From Atlanticothrix silvestris CENA357 (lineage in GTDB: Bacteria; Cyanobacteriota; Cyanobacteriia; Cyanobacteriales; Nostocaceae), in contig NZ_JAECZB010000049.1 in assembly GCF_016056295.1 (NCBI RefSeq), positions 1 through 64,000 of the forward strand: DNA of 64,000 nucleotides, given 5' to 3'. This document shows, piece by piece, positions 54,567 to 63,272 of the stretch. The number at the start of each line of letters is the position of its first letter. Position 1 is the first letter of the stretch. Under the pieces are notes generated by a model that was not told where the DNA came from, made no database searches, and saw only the letters and a program-made list of their open reading frames with translations. A program made the translations under genes and the position numbers.

Positions 54567-55532
54567 TTATAAATTGATTTTATGTGACAGTATTGATTTG
54601 GGTAGCATCCCATGAACACCTTTTTGGGGGCTGTTGACGACTTGAGTGATGCGAAAATTCACGGCTAAACTACACAATACATAAGCATCTTCTGCGGATA
54701 AGTTTGCAAAACGTTCCAAAAAATCAATCATATTTTTCACAGCTATTTCTAAAGCTGCATCTAAAGTTTGGGCAAACCCCATTGTGATGATATCAGTAGC
54801 TGTTTCAGCAATAGGTGTTGACAGTTGCAAATCCTTGCGAAGTGTGAGTACTATTCTTCCATTCATCGAAGTTTCAATAGCAGTCACATTAACTTCGCCA
54901 TCTCCCTGTGCTGAATGTCCATCACCAATAGAAAATAATCCACCTGGGACGAAAATAGGCAAAAATACACGAGAGCCTGTTTGCAATTCACGGTTGTCAA
55001 TATTACCACCATAACAACCAGGCGGAATGGAAATTCGAGAAGTTTCTGGGGTAGCAACACCAAGAATACCAAAAAAAGGTTTGAGGGGAATTTTAATGCC
55101 GCTACCTGTAGGAAATTCAGCGATATTATGGATTAAATCAAGGGGAATAAATCTGAGAGCAGGTTGAGTAAATTTCTGCGGTAAAGCTCCCCAACCTGTA
55201 CGAATTGCATTGAAGCCGACTGGTAAATTTGGTGCGATCGCTTCTAATCTTACTTCTAAAACATCCCCCGGTTCCGCATCTTTTACGTAAATTGGCCCTG
55301 TTAGTAAATGAGGCCCCGCTGCAACTTTACGTTCTGGTGATAGATTTTGACAGATATCAACAAATTCTGGTGTAAGAAACTCTGGCGGTGCTTTGTCGTA
55401 AACATAGTAACCAGTATAAGTTTCTACATCAACTGTGTCACCGGAATCTATAGTAAGTGCTGGTTCTAGCTTATGAGAGAAACCACCGAGATGTACGGTT
55501 TCTTTAGTGGCTTTTAAAATGTGGTGAGTCAT
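54567..55532 (-). CDS. Acetamidase/formamidase family protein
   Basis: A 321-residue enzyme of the FmdA/AmdA family that hydrolyses formamide or acetamide to ammonia and acid. Family landmarks are GPIYVKDAEPGDVLEVRLEA (near 105), IPPGCYGGNIDNRELQTGSR and FSIGDGHSAQGDGEV, the last of which holds the probable metal ligands Asp and His. The gene start MTHHILKATKETVHLGGF is typical. It stands near the urease accessory genes, so both may belong to nitrogen scavenging; this is inferred from location. A bidirectional terminator precedes it. Confidence 0.9.
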   Translation of the reverse strand: MTHHILKATKETVHLGGFSHKLEPALTIDSGDTVDVETYTGYYVYDKAPPEFLTPEFVDICQNLSPERKVAAGPHLLTGPIYVKDAEPGDVLEVRLEAIAPNLPVGFNAIRTGWGALPQKFTQPALRFIPLDLIHNIAEFPTGSGIKIPLKPFFGILGVATPETSRISIPPGCYGGNIDNRELQTGSRVFLPIFVPGGLFSIGDGHSAQGDGEVNVTAIETSMNGRIVLTLRKDLQLSTPIAETATDIITMGFAQTLDAALEIAVKNMIDFLERFANLSAEDAYVLCSLAVNFRITQVVNSPQKGVHGMLPKSILSHKINL

Positions 55533-55563
55533 CGCCGAGGTTTTAATTACTCATTTTTCAATT

Positions 55564-55607
55564 AAAAAAGGAATTAAACTATATAGCAAATGTTTAATTC
55601 CTTTTTT
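55564..55607. terminator. 16-bp hairpin between formamidase and AIM24 genes
   Basis: AAAAAAGGAATTAAAC at 55564-55579 and its exact inverse at 55592-55607 form a 16-bp stem with a 12-base loop, flanked by A- and T-runs. It terminates the AIM24 gene on the minus strand and could work both ways. Confidence 0.85.
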
Positions 55608-55621
55608 GAAATGAATGTATT

Positions 55622-56290
55622 TCAACTAGAAGTTTTGGGGATAGCTGCTGTAATTTGCCGTAGCATCATCACTTGCCAATAAGGAACAGGAGCTAATAAT
55701 ACAGTACCAGTTCCTTCAAAAGTATTAACTAAAAATTCACCAGAAGTCATTGAGCCTAAAAGTGATTTTGTGGCTTTTTCAACGCGATAATTTAAGGTAT
55801 TTGTACGAGCGATCGCAAAGTTACCATCAACTACTAATCGGTCATTTCGTAGTTGTACTACTTCTACAGGCCCTTGAGCAACCATGACCACTTTTCCTCT
55901 ACCTTTGACTTTGGTTTGAAATAAACCTTCGCCACCAATTAAGCCAGAAATCATTTTATTACGTTCAATTCCCACTTCTACAGAGCCATCACTAGCCCAA
56001 TAAGCCCCACTGTCCAAAATCCATTCGTTGCCGTCTAGTTCTAAGATATGATATCCAGATAAAGCAGGTTCTAAATATAATTCGCCTGTGCCTGTATAAG
56101 TAGGGCGAAAAATATTTTCACCAGTAGCTAAGGATTTTAAAAATCCACCAGCCGAGGGGGTTTTAGATTGCATGGTAATGTTGCCACGTATATAGTACAT
56201 CGCACCAGATTCAGTACGTACTGTTTCGTTTTGCAACGTTATTTTGACTAAACGTAGGCTTTCTCGCTCAATAATTTCAAAGTTTGCCAT
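55622..56290 (-). CDS. AIM24/TIGR00266 family protein
   Basis: A 222-residue beta-rich protein of the AIM24 family, whose biochemical role is not settled. Landmarks are VRTESGAMYYIRGNITMQSK, FRPTYTGTGELYLEP, ISGLIGGEGLFQTKVKGRG, and GSMTSGEFLVNTFEGTGTVL near the C-terminus. It is a single-gene unit between two spacer regions, upstream of the formamidase gene on the same strand but separated by a terminator. Confidence 0.9.
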   Translation of the reverse strand: MANFEIIERESLRLVKITLQNETVRTESGAMYYIRGNITMQSKTPSAGGFLKSLATGENIFRPTYTGTGELYLEPALSGYHILELDGNEWILDSGAYWASDGSVEVGIERNKMISGLIGGEGLFQTKVKGRGKVVMVAQGPVEVVQLRNDRLVVDGNFAIARTNTLNYRVEKATKSLLGSMTSGEFLVNTFEGTGTVLLAPVPYWQVMMLRQITAAIPKTSS

Positions 56291-56415
56291 TGTGTGTCTT
56301 TATAATGGTGTAAAAAGTTGTACTCTAACTAAAAGCCAGAATTTACATCCATTTTTGGCATCTATTTTTCTAGATGGCAAGTAAAAAATGTTTTACGAAA
56401 AATAGTAAATATTAC

Positions 56416-57012
56416 TTAACAAATATTTGTAGAGACAAACTGAATCACGTCTGCTAATCCTTCTCGTGTTTTCAAATTTGTGAAAATAAAAGGTTTAGTA
56501 CCACGCATTTTTTTGGCATCTCGTTCCATCACATTTAAATCTGCACCAACATAAGGTGCAAGGTCAGTTTTATTAATTACTAACAAATCAGATTTAGTAA
56601 TACCAGGGCCACCTTTGCGGGGAATTTTATCACCAGCAGCGACATCGATAACGTAAATTGTTAAATCTACTAATTCGGGACTAAAGGTAGCTGCTAAATT
56701 ATCACCACCACTTTCCAAAAATACCAAGTCTAAATCAGTGAATTGCAACTCTAATTGTTCAATAGCAGCCAAATTCATCGAAGCATCTTCACGAATTGCA
56801 GTGTGAGGACAGCCGCCAGTTTCCACACCCAAAATGCGATCGCTCGTCAACGCCTGAGAACGCACCAAAAACTGTGCATCTTCTTGAGTATAAATATCAT
56901 TTGTTACCACGGCAATCTGATACTGCTCACGCAACGCCTTACACAAAGCATCCACTAAAGCAGTCTTTCCAGATCCCACCGGCCCAGCAACCCCAACTCG
57001 AAATGCGTTCAT
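56416..57012 (-). CDS. ureG: Urease accessory GTPase UreG
   Basis: A 198-residue G3E GTPase that delivers nickel to urease. The P-loop is [19 protein letters not shown]; other motifs are [11 protein letters not shown], the metal-site [18 protein letters not shown] with [20 protein letters not shown], and [11 protein letters not shown] for guanine. The length and order are normal. It is the last gene of a ureE-ureF-ureG unit, separated from ureF by about 200 bases with a short tandem repeat. The structural genes and ureD are not in the window. Confidence 0.97.
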   Translation of the reverse strand: MNAFRVGVAGPVGSGKTALVDALCKALREQYQIAVVTNDIYTQEDAQFLVRSQALTSDRILGVETGGCPHTAIREDASMNLAAIEQLELQFTDLDLVFLESGGDNLAATFSPELVDLTIYVIDVAAGDKIPRKGGPGITKSDLLVINKTDLAPYVGADLNVMERDAKKMRGTKPFIFTNLKTREGLADVIQFVSTNIC

Positions 57013-57021
57013 AAGTAATGT

Positions 57022-57097
57022 AGTCAGTTGTTAGTTGTTAGTTGTCAGTTGTTAGTTGTTAGTTGTCAGTTGTTAGTTGTTAGTTGTTAGTTGTTAT
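57022..57097. repeat. Heptameric short tandem repeat (GTTGTTA/GTTGTCA)
   Basis: About eleven tandem 7-base units of TTAGTTG and TCAGTTG in the ureF-ureG spacer. The same unit recurs at 60593-60670. Confidence 0.9.
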
Positions 57098-57209
57098 TGT
57101 CCTTGTCTCCTCTGCTTTCCTGACCAGTACAGCACGGCATAAATAAAGCTACCATGTCAAATGTCTAAAACCCTTGCAAAAAGTGAATTACGAATTACGC
57201 ACAGCGGTA

Positions 57210-57899
57210 CTAGCTTCTAAATAACCTTGTATACTGGGTTTCATGCTGCATACTTGCTAATGATAAGCCCCAACTACAACAGCTGAGTTCATCATCCTCT
57301 AAATTGATAACTTCTAATGCCGCAGCGCTAAGTAATGGTTGCAACTCTAGTAATAACTCTTGTCCTGCTGTTTGACCAAGGGGGATGAGTTTGATTCCAG
57401 CAGTAATCAAATTACTTGCCCAACTATGCAGATATGCTAATAAAGCAGCTTTGATATTAATTTGCCAATGGGCACTAGCAATGCCAAAAGCGATCGCATA
57501 ATTGCAAGGATTACCCACAGCATTCACTAGAGGTATGATTTCTGGTTGTAGTTTACCAAGTAACTGCATCAGCGATCGCCCCATCTGCCAACTAGAAGCA
57601 CGTAATTCTTGTGTTTCTCTAGCAGCGGATAACCACATATTCCAACGGCATAAAGTTTCTACATCACCGAGTTTTGCAGATTCAGCGGCTCGTACCATCA
57701 CCGCCGCTTCTAAGCGAATTGCTCCATAATGTAGTTCTGCTGCTAACCAGTGTTTGAGACTTTTTTGATTAGCGATCGCACCATTTTCTACCAGTGTTTC
57801 TAATCCTTCAGAATAACTATATGCTCCCACGGGTAAAGCTGGACTAGCCAACTGCAAAATACTTAAAAAATGGCTATCAGTGAGCATGATGTTGTCCAT
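57210..57899 (-). CDS. ureF: Urease accessory protein UreF
   Basis: A 229-residue helical urease activation protein that works with UreD and UreG. Landmarks are [20 protein letters not shown] near the start, LETLVENG, and the later [22 protein letters not shown], which is very conserved. The frame starts at 57899 inside ureE; Met at 57887 is the alternative. The overlap of 11-23 bases with ureE implies translational coupling. Confidence 0.95.
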   Translation of the reverse strand: MDNIMLTDSHFLSILQLASPALPVGAYSYSEGLETLVENGAIANQKSLKHWLAAELHYGAIRLEAAVMVRAAESAKLGDVETLCRWNMWLSAARETQELRASSWQMGRSLMQLLGKLQPEIIPLVNAVGNPCNYAIAFGIASAHWQINIKAALLAYLHSWASNLITAGIKLIPLGQTAGQELLLELQPLLSAAALEVINLEDDELSCCSWGLSLASMQHETQYTRLFRS

Positions 57900-58320
57900 A
57901 AGCGCCTAATTCTGGCTGAAACGGTAAATTTTCTGCTGTGATTTCTAATCCCAATTGTTCCAGCATTGTTTGTAAAACAGCATCGTTTGCTAAACGTAAA
58001 TAGCCGGGCGTAATTTCTAGAGGTACATGACGGTTTCCTAAATGGTATGCTGCCCGCATTAATAACAACGGTGTTTGGGCAAAGACAGTTAAAACGGGTT
58101 CTGGTTTGGCAATAATTCTAATTAAGCTGCTATTACTTTCATCTTGTAAAATATCGCCATCCCGTAAAACCGTTCCCCTCGGTAAACGCAAAAACACAAC
58201 TTTACCATCCTCCGCCTCAAAGCGATGACGAGCGCGAGTCCGTTCTTCTGCTGTGAGTGCTAGGGTCAAAATAACCGATGCATTAGGGTTTGGTGGTTGA
58301 CGTTGGGTCAAAGTCAGCAT
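57877..58320 (-). CDS. ureE: Urease accessory protein UreE
   Basis: A 147-residue nickel carrier. The N-terminal part has [18 protein letters not shown] and [13 protein letters not shown], and the C-terminal domain shows [12 protein letters not shown] with the dimer-bridging metal-site His, and ends in YGQHHAH, a short His tail. It is the first gene of the ureEFG unit and reads away from the toxin-antitoxin genes. Confidence 0.95.
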   Translation of the reverse strand: MLTLTQRQPPNPNASVILTLALTAEERTRARHRFEAEDGKVVFLRLPRGTVLRDGDILQDESNSSLIRIIAKPEPVLTVFAQTPLLLMRAAYHLGNRHVPLEITPGYLRLANDAVLQTMLEQLGLEITAENLPFQPELGAYGQHHAH

Positions 58321-58411
58321 GATTGATAAGATTAAAATGGCAATTTGTGTATGGATGAATTTTAATCTACTTGTAGTGAAGACTGAAAACTCAGCCTATT
58401 TGTGTTGAAAT

Positions 58412-58651
58412 ATGAATGCTCATAAAATAGAAGTCGTTTTAACTGAAGATGGAACTTTGACGCTACAGGGCTTGCCCTTTCATGCGGGAGATGCTGTGGA
58501 AGTAATTATTCTGGACACTAAAACTCCACAGCATCCAAAAGCAGTGCCTAGCCAAGCAGAAAAAAATCTTTATCCAATGCGCGGTAAGGTAATCCGTTAC
58601 GATGATCCAACAGAACCCGTTGCCTTATCAGATTGGGAAATTTTGCAATGA
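58412..58651 (+). CDS. Antitoxin of a VapBC-type pair
   Basis: A 79-residue protein. The start MNAHKIEVVLTEDGTLTLQG then LPFHAGDAVEVIIL has the pattern of a small AbrB/DUF2281-like antitoxin, with a C-terminal part GKVIRYDDPTEPVALSDWE that would bind and block the toxin. It overlaps the PIN-domain gene by 4 bases (ATGA), the usual layout for such pairs. Which VapB class it belongs to is unsure. Confidence 0.82.
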   Translation: MNAHKIEVVLTEDGTLTLQGLPFHAGDAVEVIILDTKTPQHPKAVPSQAEKNLYPMRGKVIRYDDPTEPVALSDWEILQ

Positions 58652-59037
58652 TCATACTTGATACCCATATCTGGGTTTGGTGGGTTGACGATAACTCAAG
58701 ACTGACTAAAAAGTATCGGGAGTGGATAGAAGAATATCAATCTCAAGGTTTGGGAGTAAATATTGTTTCTTGTTGGGAAGTCGCCAAATTAGTGGAAAAA
58801 AATCGACTGGTTTTTTCTTGTTCAATTAATGAATGGTTGGCAACAGCTTTGAATTATCCAGGAATACAATTATTAAATTTAACCCTGCCAATAGTAATTG
58901 ATTCAACTCAATTAAGTGGATTTCATAGCGATCCTTTTGACCAAATTATTGTGGCTACAGCCAGATTTTATGATTGTCCTTTGTTAACTGTTGATGCGAA
59001 AATTCTTAACTATTCTGGCGTAGAAGCACTTTCATAG
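58648..59037 (+). CDS. vapC: PIN-domain toxin, VapC-type ribonuclease
   Basis: A 129-residue PIN-domain protein. Acidic active-site residues are in the start MIILDTHIWVWW (Asp), SCWEVAKLVE (Glu), and DPFDQIIVATA followed by TVDAKI (Asp). Such proteins cut RNA with Mg2+ or Mn2+. ATG at 58648 lies in the stop of the antitoxin gene. The Trp-rich DTHIWVWW type is common in cyanobacteria. Confidence 0.93.
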   Translation: MIILDTHIWVWWVDDNSRLTKKYREWIEEYQSQGLGVNIVSCWEVAKLVEKNRLVFSCSINEWLATALNYPGIQLLNLTLPIVIDSTQLSGFHSDPFDQIIVATARFYDCPLLTVDAKILNYSGVEALS

Positions 59038-59146
59038 CGATTTTTTAGTAATATATACTTACATTTTTGTATAATTTAATTCAATTTAAATTGCGAAAAT
59101 TTAATATTAAGAAACCAAGCCTTGTCCAAAAGACTAGAATTTGGAT

Positions 59147-59200
59147 GGTAGCTTCCAAAATTAATGTGTGTAACACTAAGGAGCTACCTCAAGCTATTTT
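59147..59200 (+). terminator. Inverted repeat with T-run in the SSADH leader
   Basis: GGTAGCTTCC (59147-59156) pairs with GGAGCTACC (59180-59188) with one bulged base, followed by TCAAGCTATTTTTT. It may terminate vapBC or act as an attenuator in front of the dehydrogenase gene, which starts at 59220. Confidence 0.45.
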
Positions 59201-59219
59201 TTAACGGGAGGTCAGGGCA

Positions 59220-60587
59220 ATGGCTATCGCCACCATTAATCCCGCCACTGGGGAGACGCTCAAAACCTTTGAGCCACTCAATGATACAGAAATTGCCGCT
59301 AAATTAGATTTGGCTGGTAAAACTTTTGCACAGTACCGCAAGACTAGTTTTTCTGAGCGATCGCAATGGCTGCAAACAGCAGCAAACATTTTAGAGCAAG
59401 AAAAGGCAGACTTTGCCGAAATCATGACTCTAGAAATGGGCAAGCCGTTTAAAGCAGCAATCTCAGAAGTAGAAAAATGCGCCCTCGTTTGTCGCTATTA
59501 TGCCGAACATGCTCCTGGTTTCCTGGCTGATGCCAGTGTAAAGACGGATGCAAGTCATAGCTTTGTTCGCTATCAGCCACTAGGTGCAATTCTCGCAGTC
59601 ATGCCGTGGAATTTTCCCTTTTGGCAAGTTTTCCGTTTTGCTGCACCAGCATTAATGGCGGGAAATGTCGGTTTACTAAAACATGCTTCTAATGTGCCGC
59701 AGTGTGCTTTAGCAATTGAAGACATTATCCAACGGGCAGGTTTTCCCAAAGGTGGATTTCAAACTTTGTTAATTGGTGCTGCCAAAGTTGCCGATTTAAT
59801 GGCTGATGAGCGAATTAAAGCTGCCACCTTAACAGGAAGCGAACCAGCCGGTGCTTCTTTAGCTGCTGCTGCTGGTAAACAAATCAAAAAAACCGTTTTG
59901 GAATTGGGAGGAAGTGACCCTTTTATTGTGTTAGCAAGTGCTGATTTAGAAGCAGCAGTTGTCACAGCTACTACAGCAAGGATGTTGAATAACGGGCAAT
60001 CTTGTATAGCAGCAAAACGTTTTATTGTCGAAGAGGCGATCGCTGATCAATTTGAAAAATTGCTTTTAAATAAATTTCTGGCGCTAAAAATTGGCGATCC
60101 CATGCAACCAGACACCGATTTAGGCCCACTAGCAACCCCTGATATTCTTCAGGATTTAGACCAACAAGTGCAATCTGCGGTTAATAGTGGGGGTAAAGTC
60201 CTCACAGGGGGACATTCTTTAACAGATCGTCCTGGGAACTTTTATCCACCGACCATCATCACAGATATTCCCCAGGATAGTGCCATTGCCCAAGAGGAAT
60301 TTTTTGGCCCAGTGGCGCTATTATTCCGAGTTCCGGATATTGATGCTGCCATTAAACTCGCTAACGCCACACCCTTTGGCTTAGGTGCAAGTGCTTGGAC
60401 AACTAATAACCAAGAACGCGATCGCCTAGTTGAAGAAATCGAAGCAGGCGCAGTATTTATCAACAGCATGGTTAAATCCGATCCCCGATTGCCCTTTGGT
60501 GGCATTAAACGTTCTGGATACGGCAGAGAGTTGAGTATTCAAGGCATACATGAATTTGTCAATGTTAAGACTGTGTGGGTGAAGTAA
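59220..60587 (+). CDS. gabD: NAD(P)-dependent succinate-semialdehyde dehydrogenase
   Basis: A 455-residue aldehyde dehydrogenase. It has the MPWNFPFWQVFRFAAPAL region, the catalytic Glu in LELGGSDPFIV, catalytic C262 in NNGQSCIAAKRFIV, and FFGPVALLFRV. The pattern is that of the short SSADH of cyanobacteria. It would oxidise succinic semialdehyde to succinate with NADP+. The next gene on the same strand encodes the 2-oxoglutarate decarboxylase that makes the semialdehyde, so together they bypass the missing 2-oxoglutarate dehydrogenase. ATG at 59220 follows GGGAGGTCAGGGCA. A short tandem repeat separates the two genes. Confidence 0.93.
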   Translation: MAIATINPATGETLKTFEPLNDTEIAAKLDLAGKTFAQYRKTSFSERSQWLQTAANILEQEKADFAEIMTLEMGKPFKAAISEVEKCALVCRYYAEHAPGFLADASVKTDASHSFVRYQPLGAILAVMPWNFPFWQVFRFAAPALMAGNVGLLKHASNVPQCALAIEDIIQRAGFPKGGFQTLLIGAAKVADLMADERIKAATLTGSEPAGASLAAAAGKQIKKTVLELGGSDPFIVLASADLEAAVVTATTARMLNNGQSCIAAKRFIVEEAIADQFEKLLLNKFLALKIGDPMQPDTDLGPLATPDILQDLDQQVQSAVNSGGKVLTGGHSLTDRPGNFYPPTIITDIPQDSAIAQEEFFGPVALLFRVPDIDAAIKLANATPFGLGASAWTTNNQERDRLVEEIEAGAVFINSMVKSDPRLPFGGIKRSGYGRELSIQGIHEFVNVKTVWVK

Positions 60588-60592
60588 TTTGG

Positions 60593-60735
60593 AGTTGTTA
60601 GTTGTTAGTTGTCAGTTGTTAGTTGTTAGTTGTTAGTTGTTAGTTGTCAGTTGTCAGTTGTTAGTTGTTTTTCTTCTGACCACTGACTACTGACCACTGG
60701 CTACTGACCACTGACCATTAACTACTAACTTGTCG
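60593..60735. repeat. Heptameric short tandem repeats (TTAGTTG, then TGACCAC types)
   Basis: About eleven units of TTAGTTG/TCAGTTG (60593-60670) are followed by imperfect CTGACCA/CTGACTA units to about 60735. They fill the spacer between SSADH and the decarboxylase gene. The first unit type also occurs at 57022-57097. Confidence 0.88.
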
Positions 60736-60751
60736 TTAGTGAGAAAATCAA

Positions 60752-62395
60752 ATGAATACAGCAGATTTACTAGTACAGTGTTTAGAAAATGAAGGGGTGC
60801 AATATGTTTTTGGACTCCCTGGCGAAGAAAACTTGCACGTTTTAGAAGCACTAAAACATTCTTCTATTCAATTTATTACTACTCGTCATGAACAGGGTGC
60901 AGCATTCATGGCGGATGTCTACGGTCGGCTCACAGGCAAAGCCGGAGTGTGTCTTTCTACTCTTGGCCCTGGAGCCACAAATTTAATGACTGGGGTTGCG
61001 GATGCCAACCTTGATGGTGCGCCTTTGGTGGCGATTACTGGGCAGGTGGGAACAGATAGAATGCACATCGAATCTCACCAATATTTAGATTTGGTAGCAA
61101 TGTTTGCCCCTGTAACCAAGTGGAATAAGCAAATTGTTCGACCGAGTATTACACCAGAAGTTGTACGAAAAGCATTCAAGCGATCGCAATCCGAAAAACC
61201 AGGTGCAGTACACATCGATTTACCAGAAAATATTGCCGCTATGCCTGTAGAAGGCAAACCTTTGCTTAAGGATAATAGCGAAAAAACTTATGCATCTTTT
61301 GCTAGTATTCGGGCAGCATCAGCAGCAATTTCCCAGGCAGTTAACCCATTAATATTAGTAGGTAATGGAGCAATTCGCGCTCAAGCTAGTGATGCCGTGA
61401 CGCAATTTGCTACCCAAATGAATATTCCTGTTGCCAATACTTTTATGGGCAAAGGTGTAATTCCCTACACTCATCAATTAGCTTTGTGGTCAGTAGGTTT
61501 ACAGCAAAGAGACTTTATTACCTGTGGTTTTGATAATACAGATTTAGTAATCGCTATTGGCTATGATTTAATTGAATTTTCTCCGAAAAAATGGAATCCC
61601 GATGGTCAAATTCCCATAGTGCATATTGGGGTAAGTCCGGCAGAAATTGATAGTAGTTATATTCCCTACGCAGAAGTAGTGGGAGATATTTCTGATTCCC
61701 TCTATGAAATCTTAAAATTAGCAGACCGCCATGCTAAACCCAATCCTTATGCAATCAGCTTAAGAGCTAACATACGTGCTGATTACGAAGAACACGCTAA
61801 TGATGATGGTTTTCCTATTAAGCCGCAAAAGTTAATTTACGACTTGCGGCAGGTGATGGGCCCTGATGATATTGTGATTTCTGATGTGGGCGCTCATAAA
61901 ATGTGGATTGCCCGTCATTATCACTGCCATAGCCCTAATACTTGTATTATTTCTAACGGCTTTGCCGCGATGGGTATTGCGATTCCTGGCGCTTTAGCAG
62001 CAAAACTCGTTTATCCTAACCGTAAAGTTGTTGCTGTGACTGGTGATGGTGGCTTTATGATGAATTGTCAAGAATTAGAAACTGCCTTGCGTGTTGGAAC
62101 TCCCTTTGTCACTTTGATTTTCAATGATGGAGGTTACGGTTTAATTGAATGGAAACAAGAAAATCAATTTGGTAAAGGAAACTCAGCATTTGTGCATTTT
62201 GGCAATCCTGATTTTGTCAAATTAGCCGAAAGTATGGGTCTAAAAGGCTATCGTGTCGAATCTGCTACTGATTTAATCCCCGTACTTAAAGAAGCTCTTG
62301 CTCAAGATGTACCTGCTGTCATCGATTGTCCGGTAGACTACCGCGAAAACCACCGCTTTACACAAAAAGCAGGGGAATTAAGTTGTGAAGTGTAG
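60752..62395 (+). CDS. 2-oxoglutarate decarboxylase (acetolactate synthase-like ThDP enzyme)
   Basis: A 547-residue thiamine diphosphate enzyme of the acetolactate synthase large-subunit type. The activating Glu is in ITTRHEQGAAFMADVYGR, the FAD/nucleotide-like middle domain is normal, and the ThDP-binding motif reads VTGDGGFMMNCQELETALR and IFNDGGYGLI. Cyanobacteria use such a protein, beside an SSADH gene, to make succinic semialdehyde from 2-oxoglutarate, so this call is preferred to acetolactate synthase. The sequence alone does not fix the substrate. It follows SSADH after a repeat spacer of about 160 bases. Confidence 0.87.
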   Translation: MNTADLLVQCLENEGVQYVFGLPGEENLHVLEALKHSSIQFITTRHEQGAAFMADVYGRLTGKAGVCLSTLGPGATNLMTGVADANLDGAPLVAITGQVGTDRMHIESHQYLDLVAMFAPVTKWNKQIVRPSITPEVVRKAFKRSQSEKPGAVHIDLPENIAAMPVEGKPLLKDNSEKTYASFASIRAASAAISQAVNPLILVGNGAIRAQASDAVTQFATQMNIPVANTFMGKGVIPYTHQLALWSVGLQQRDFITCGFDNTDLVIAIGYDLIEFSPKKWNPDGQIPIVHIGVSPAEIDSSYIPYAEVVGDISDSLYEILKLADRHAKPNPYAISLRANIRADYEEHANDDGFPIKPQKLIYDLRQVMGPDDIVISDVGAHKMWIARHYHCHSPNTCIISNGFAAMGIAIPGALAAKLVYPNRKVVAVTGDGGFMMNCQELETALRVGTPFVTLIFNDGGYGLIEWKQENQFGKGNSAFVHFGNPDFVKLAESMGLKGYRVESATDLIPVLKEALAQDVPAVIDCPVDYRENHRFTQKAGELSCEV

Positions 62396-62426
62396 TCAGC
62401 ACTAAGTGACTGACAATATCTGCAAG

Positions 62427-62488
62427 TCGCGACAATACAAAAAACCAAACCTAACCAAGTGGAAGTTGTTTGTGTTGCCGCGATTTTT
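62427..62488 (+). terminator. Terminator after the decarboxylase gene
   Basis: Arms of 15 bases at 62427-62441 and 62469-62483 pair with one mismatch around a 27-base loop and are followed by TTTTT. It lies 32 bases after the stop. Confidence 0.7.
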
Positions 62489-62700
62489 AAACATTAAAAT
62501 TATATTTAGTTTCTGATGTAATTACACAGATTTATTAAGTTAGCTTTCTACAAGTGTAGCGACCGCCAAGCTCACAGATAAACTGTGCTAATTATTACAG
62601 TCTTCAATGATGGTCAAACAAAACCAACATTTTGATATAGTAGTCCCCTACTAAAATTTAGACTGTAACAGCCCTGGCGATCGCGCTTTGAGAAATTAAA

Positions 62701-62892
62701 TTATTTCTCTTCACTGATGGCAGCTAAGCGTTGCTCTTTGAGGTTTTGTAATTGCTGCAACAGAGAGTCTACCTCTGCTTGCAGGTGTCTCAGCTTAACT
62801 TGCTGATCGTCTTGATAACCAGAATTGGTCAGTTCATTTACCCAGAAAGTCTGGGATTGGCGTTCACAAACACTAGATGAATAAGTAGGCAT
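62701..62892 (-). CDS. Small coiled-coil protein, unknown
   Basis: A 63-residue protein that I recognise only as a typical short cyanobacterial hypothetical. After a Ser-rich start, residues 30-58 (QVKLRHLQAEVDSLLQQLQN) form a regular coiled coil. There is no membrane segment. It has a normal codon pattern and stands alone; a tiny reading frame with a strong RBS lies 120 bases upstream on the same strand. Confidence 0.6.
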   Translation of the reverse strand: MPTYSSSVCERQSQTFWVNELTNSGYQDDQQVKLRHLQAEVDSLLQQLQNLKEQRLAAISEEK

Positions 62893-63011
62893 CGCTCAAT
62901 TAATCTACAACTCAACTCACACCATTAGTAAACATTATACTAATGCAAGTTTAAGACTCGTTAAATGATTGTATACTTTCAATCACTTACTCTAATAGGT
63001 TACGGGTGTTG

Positions 63012-63047
63012 TCATAAGTGACGGCGATTGTGTTGCTTGTGTTCCAT
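63012..63047 (-). CDS. Eleven-codon reading frame with ideal ribosome binding site
   Basis: On the minus strand AGGAGGT, five bases, then ATG starts the peptide MEHKQHNRRHL and a stop. The RBS is the best match to the anti-Shine-Dalgarno in the window. The peptide is very basic and His-rich. It may be a translated leader for the small gene downstream (62701-62892), a free peptide, or chance. No family is known to me. Confidence 0.35.
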   Translation of the reverse strand: MEHKQHNRRHL

Positions 63048-63272
63048 TTGTAACCTCCTGTTGGTGAAAGTCAGTTCTGCTTAGCGATTATGATAAACTG
63101 ACATTTTACACAAAATAAAAACTGCAAGTTAAGACACCTGCAATAAAAGAGATAATATTCTTCTGAAATGAAGAGCTTAGAAAATGGGAACAGAAAACAA
63201 GAAATTTACTTTCTTTAACTATTTCCCATCCTGCCCTAATCCCCAATCCTTAGTGAAAAACTGTTAAATACT

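Noticed and set aside
57022-57097. Possible CRISPR-like array
   Set aside because: The units are 7 bases long with no spacers, and no cas gene is near. It is a short tandem repeat, as at 4228, 6921, 36602 and 60593.
60752-62395. Acetolactate synthase large subunit for branched-chain amino acids
   Set aside because: The direct link to an SSADH gene fits the 2-oxoglutarate decarboxylase known from cyanobacteria better; no small subunit is nearby.
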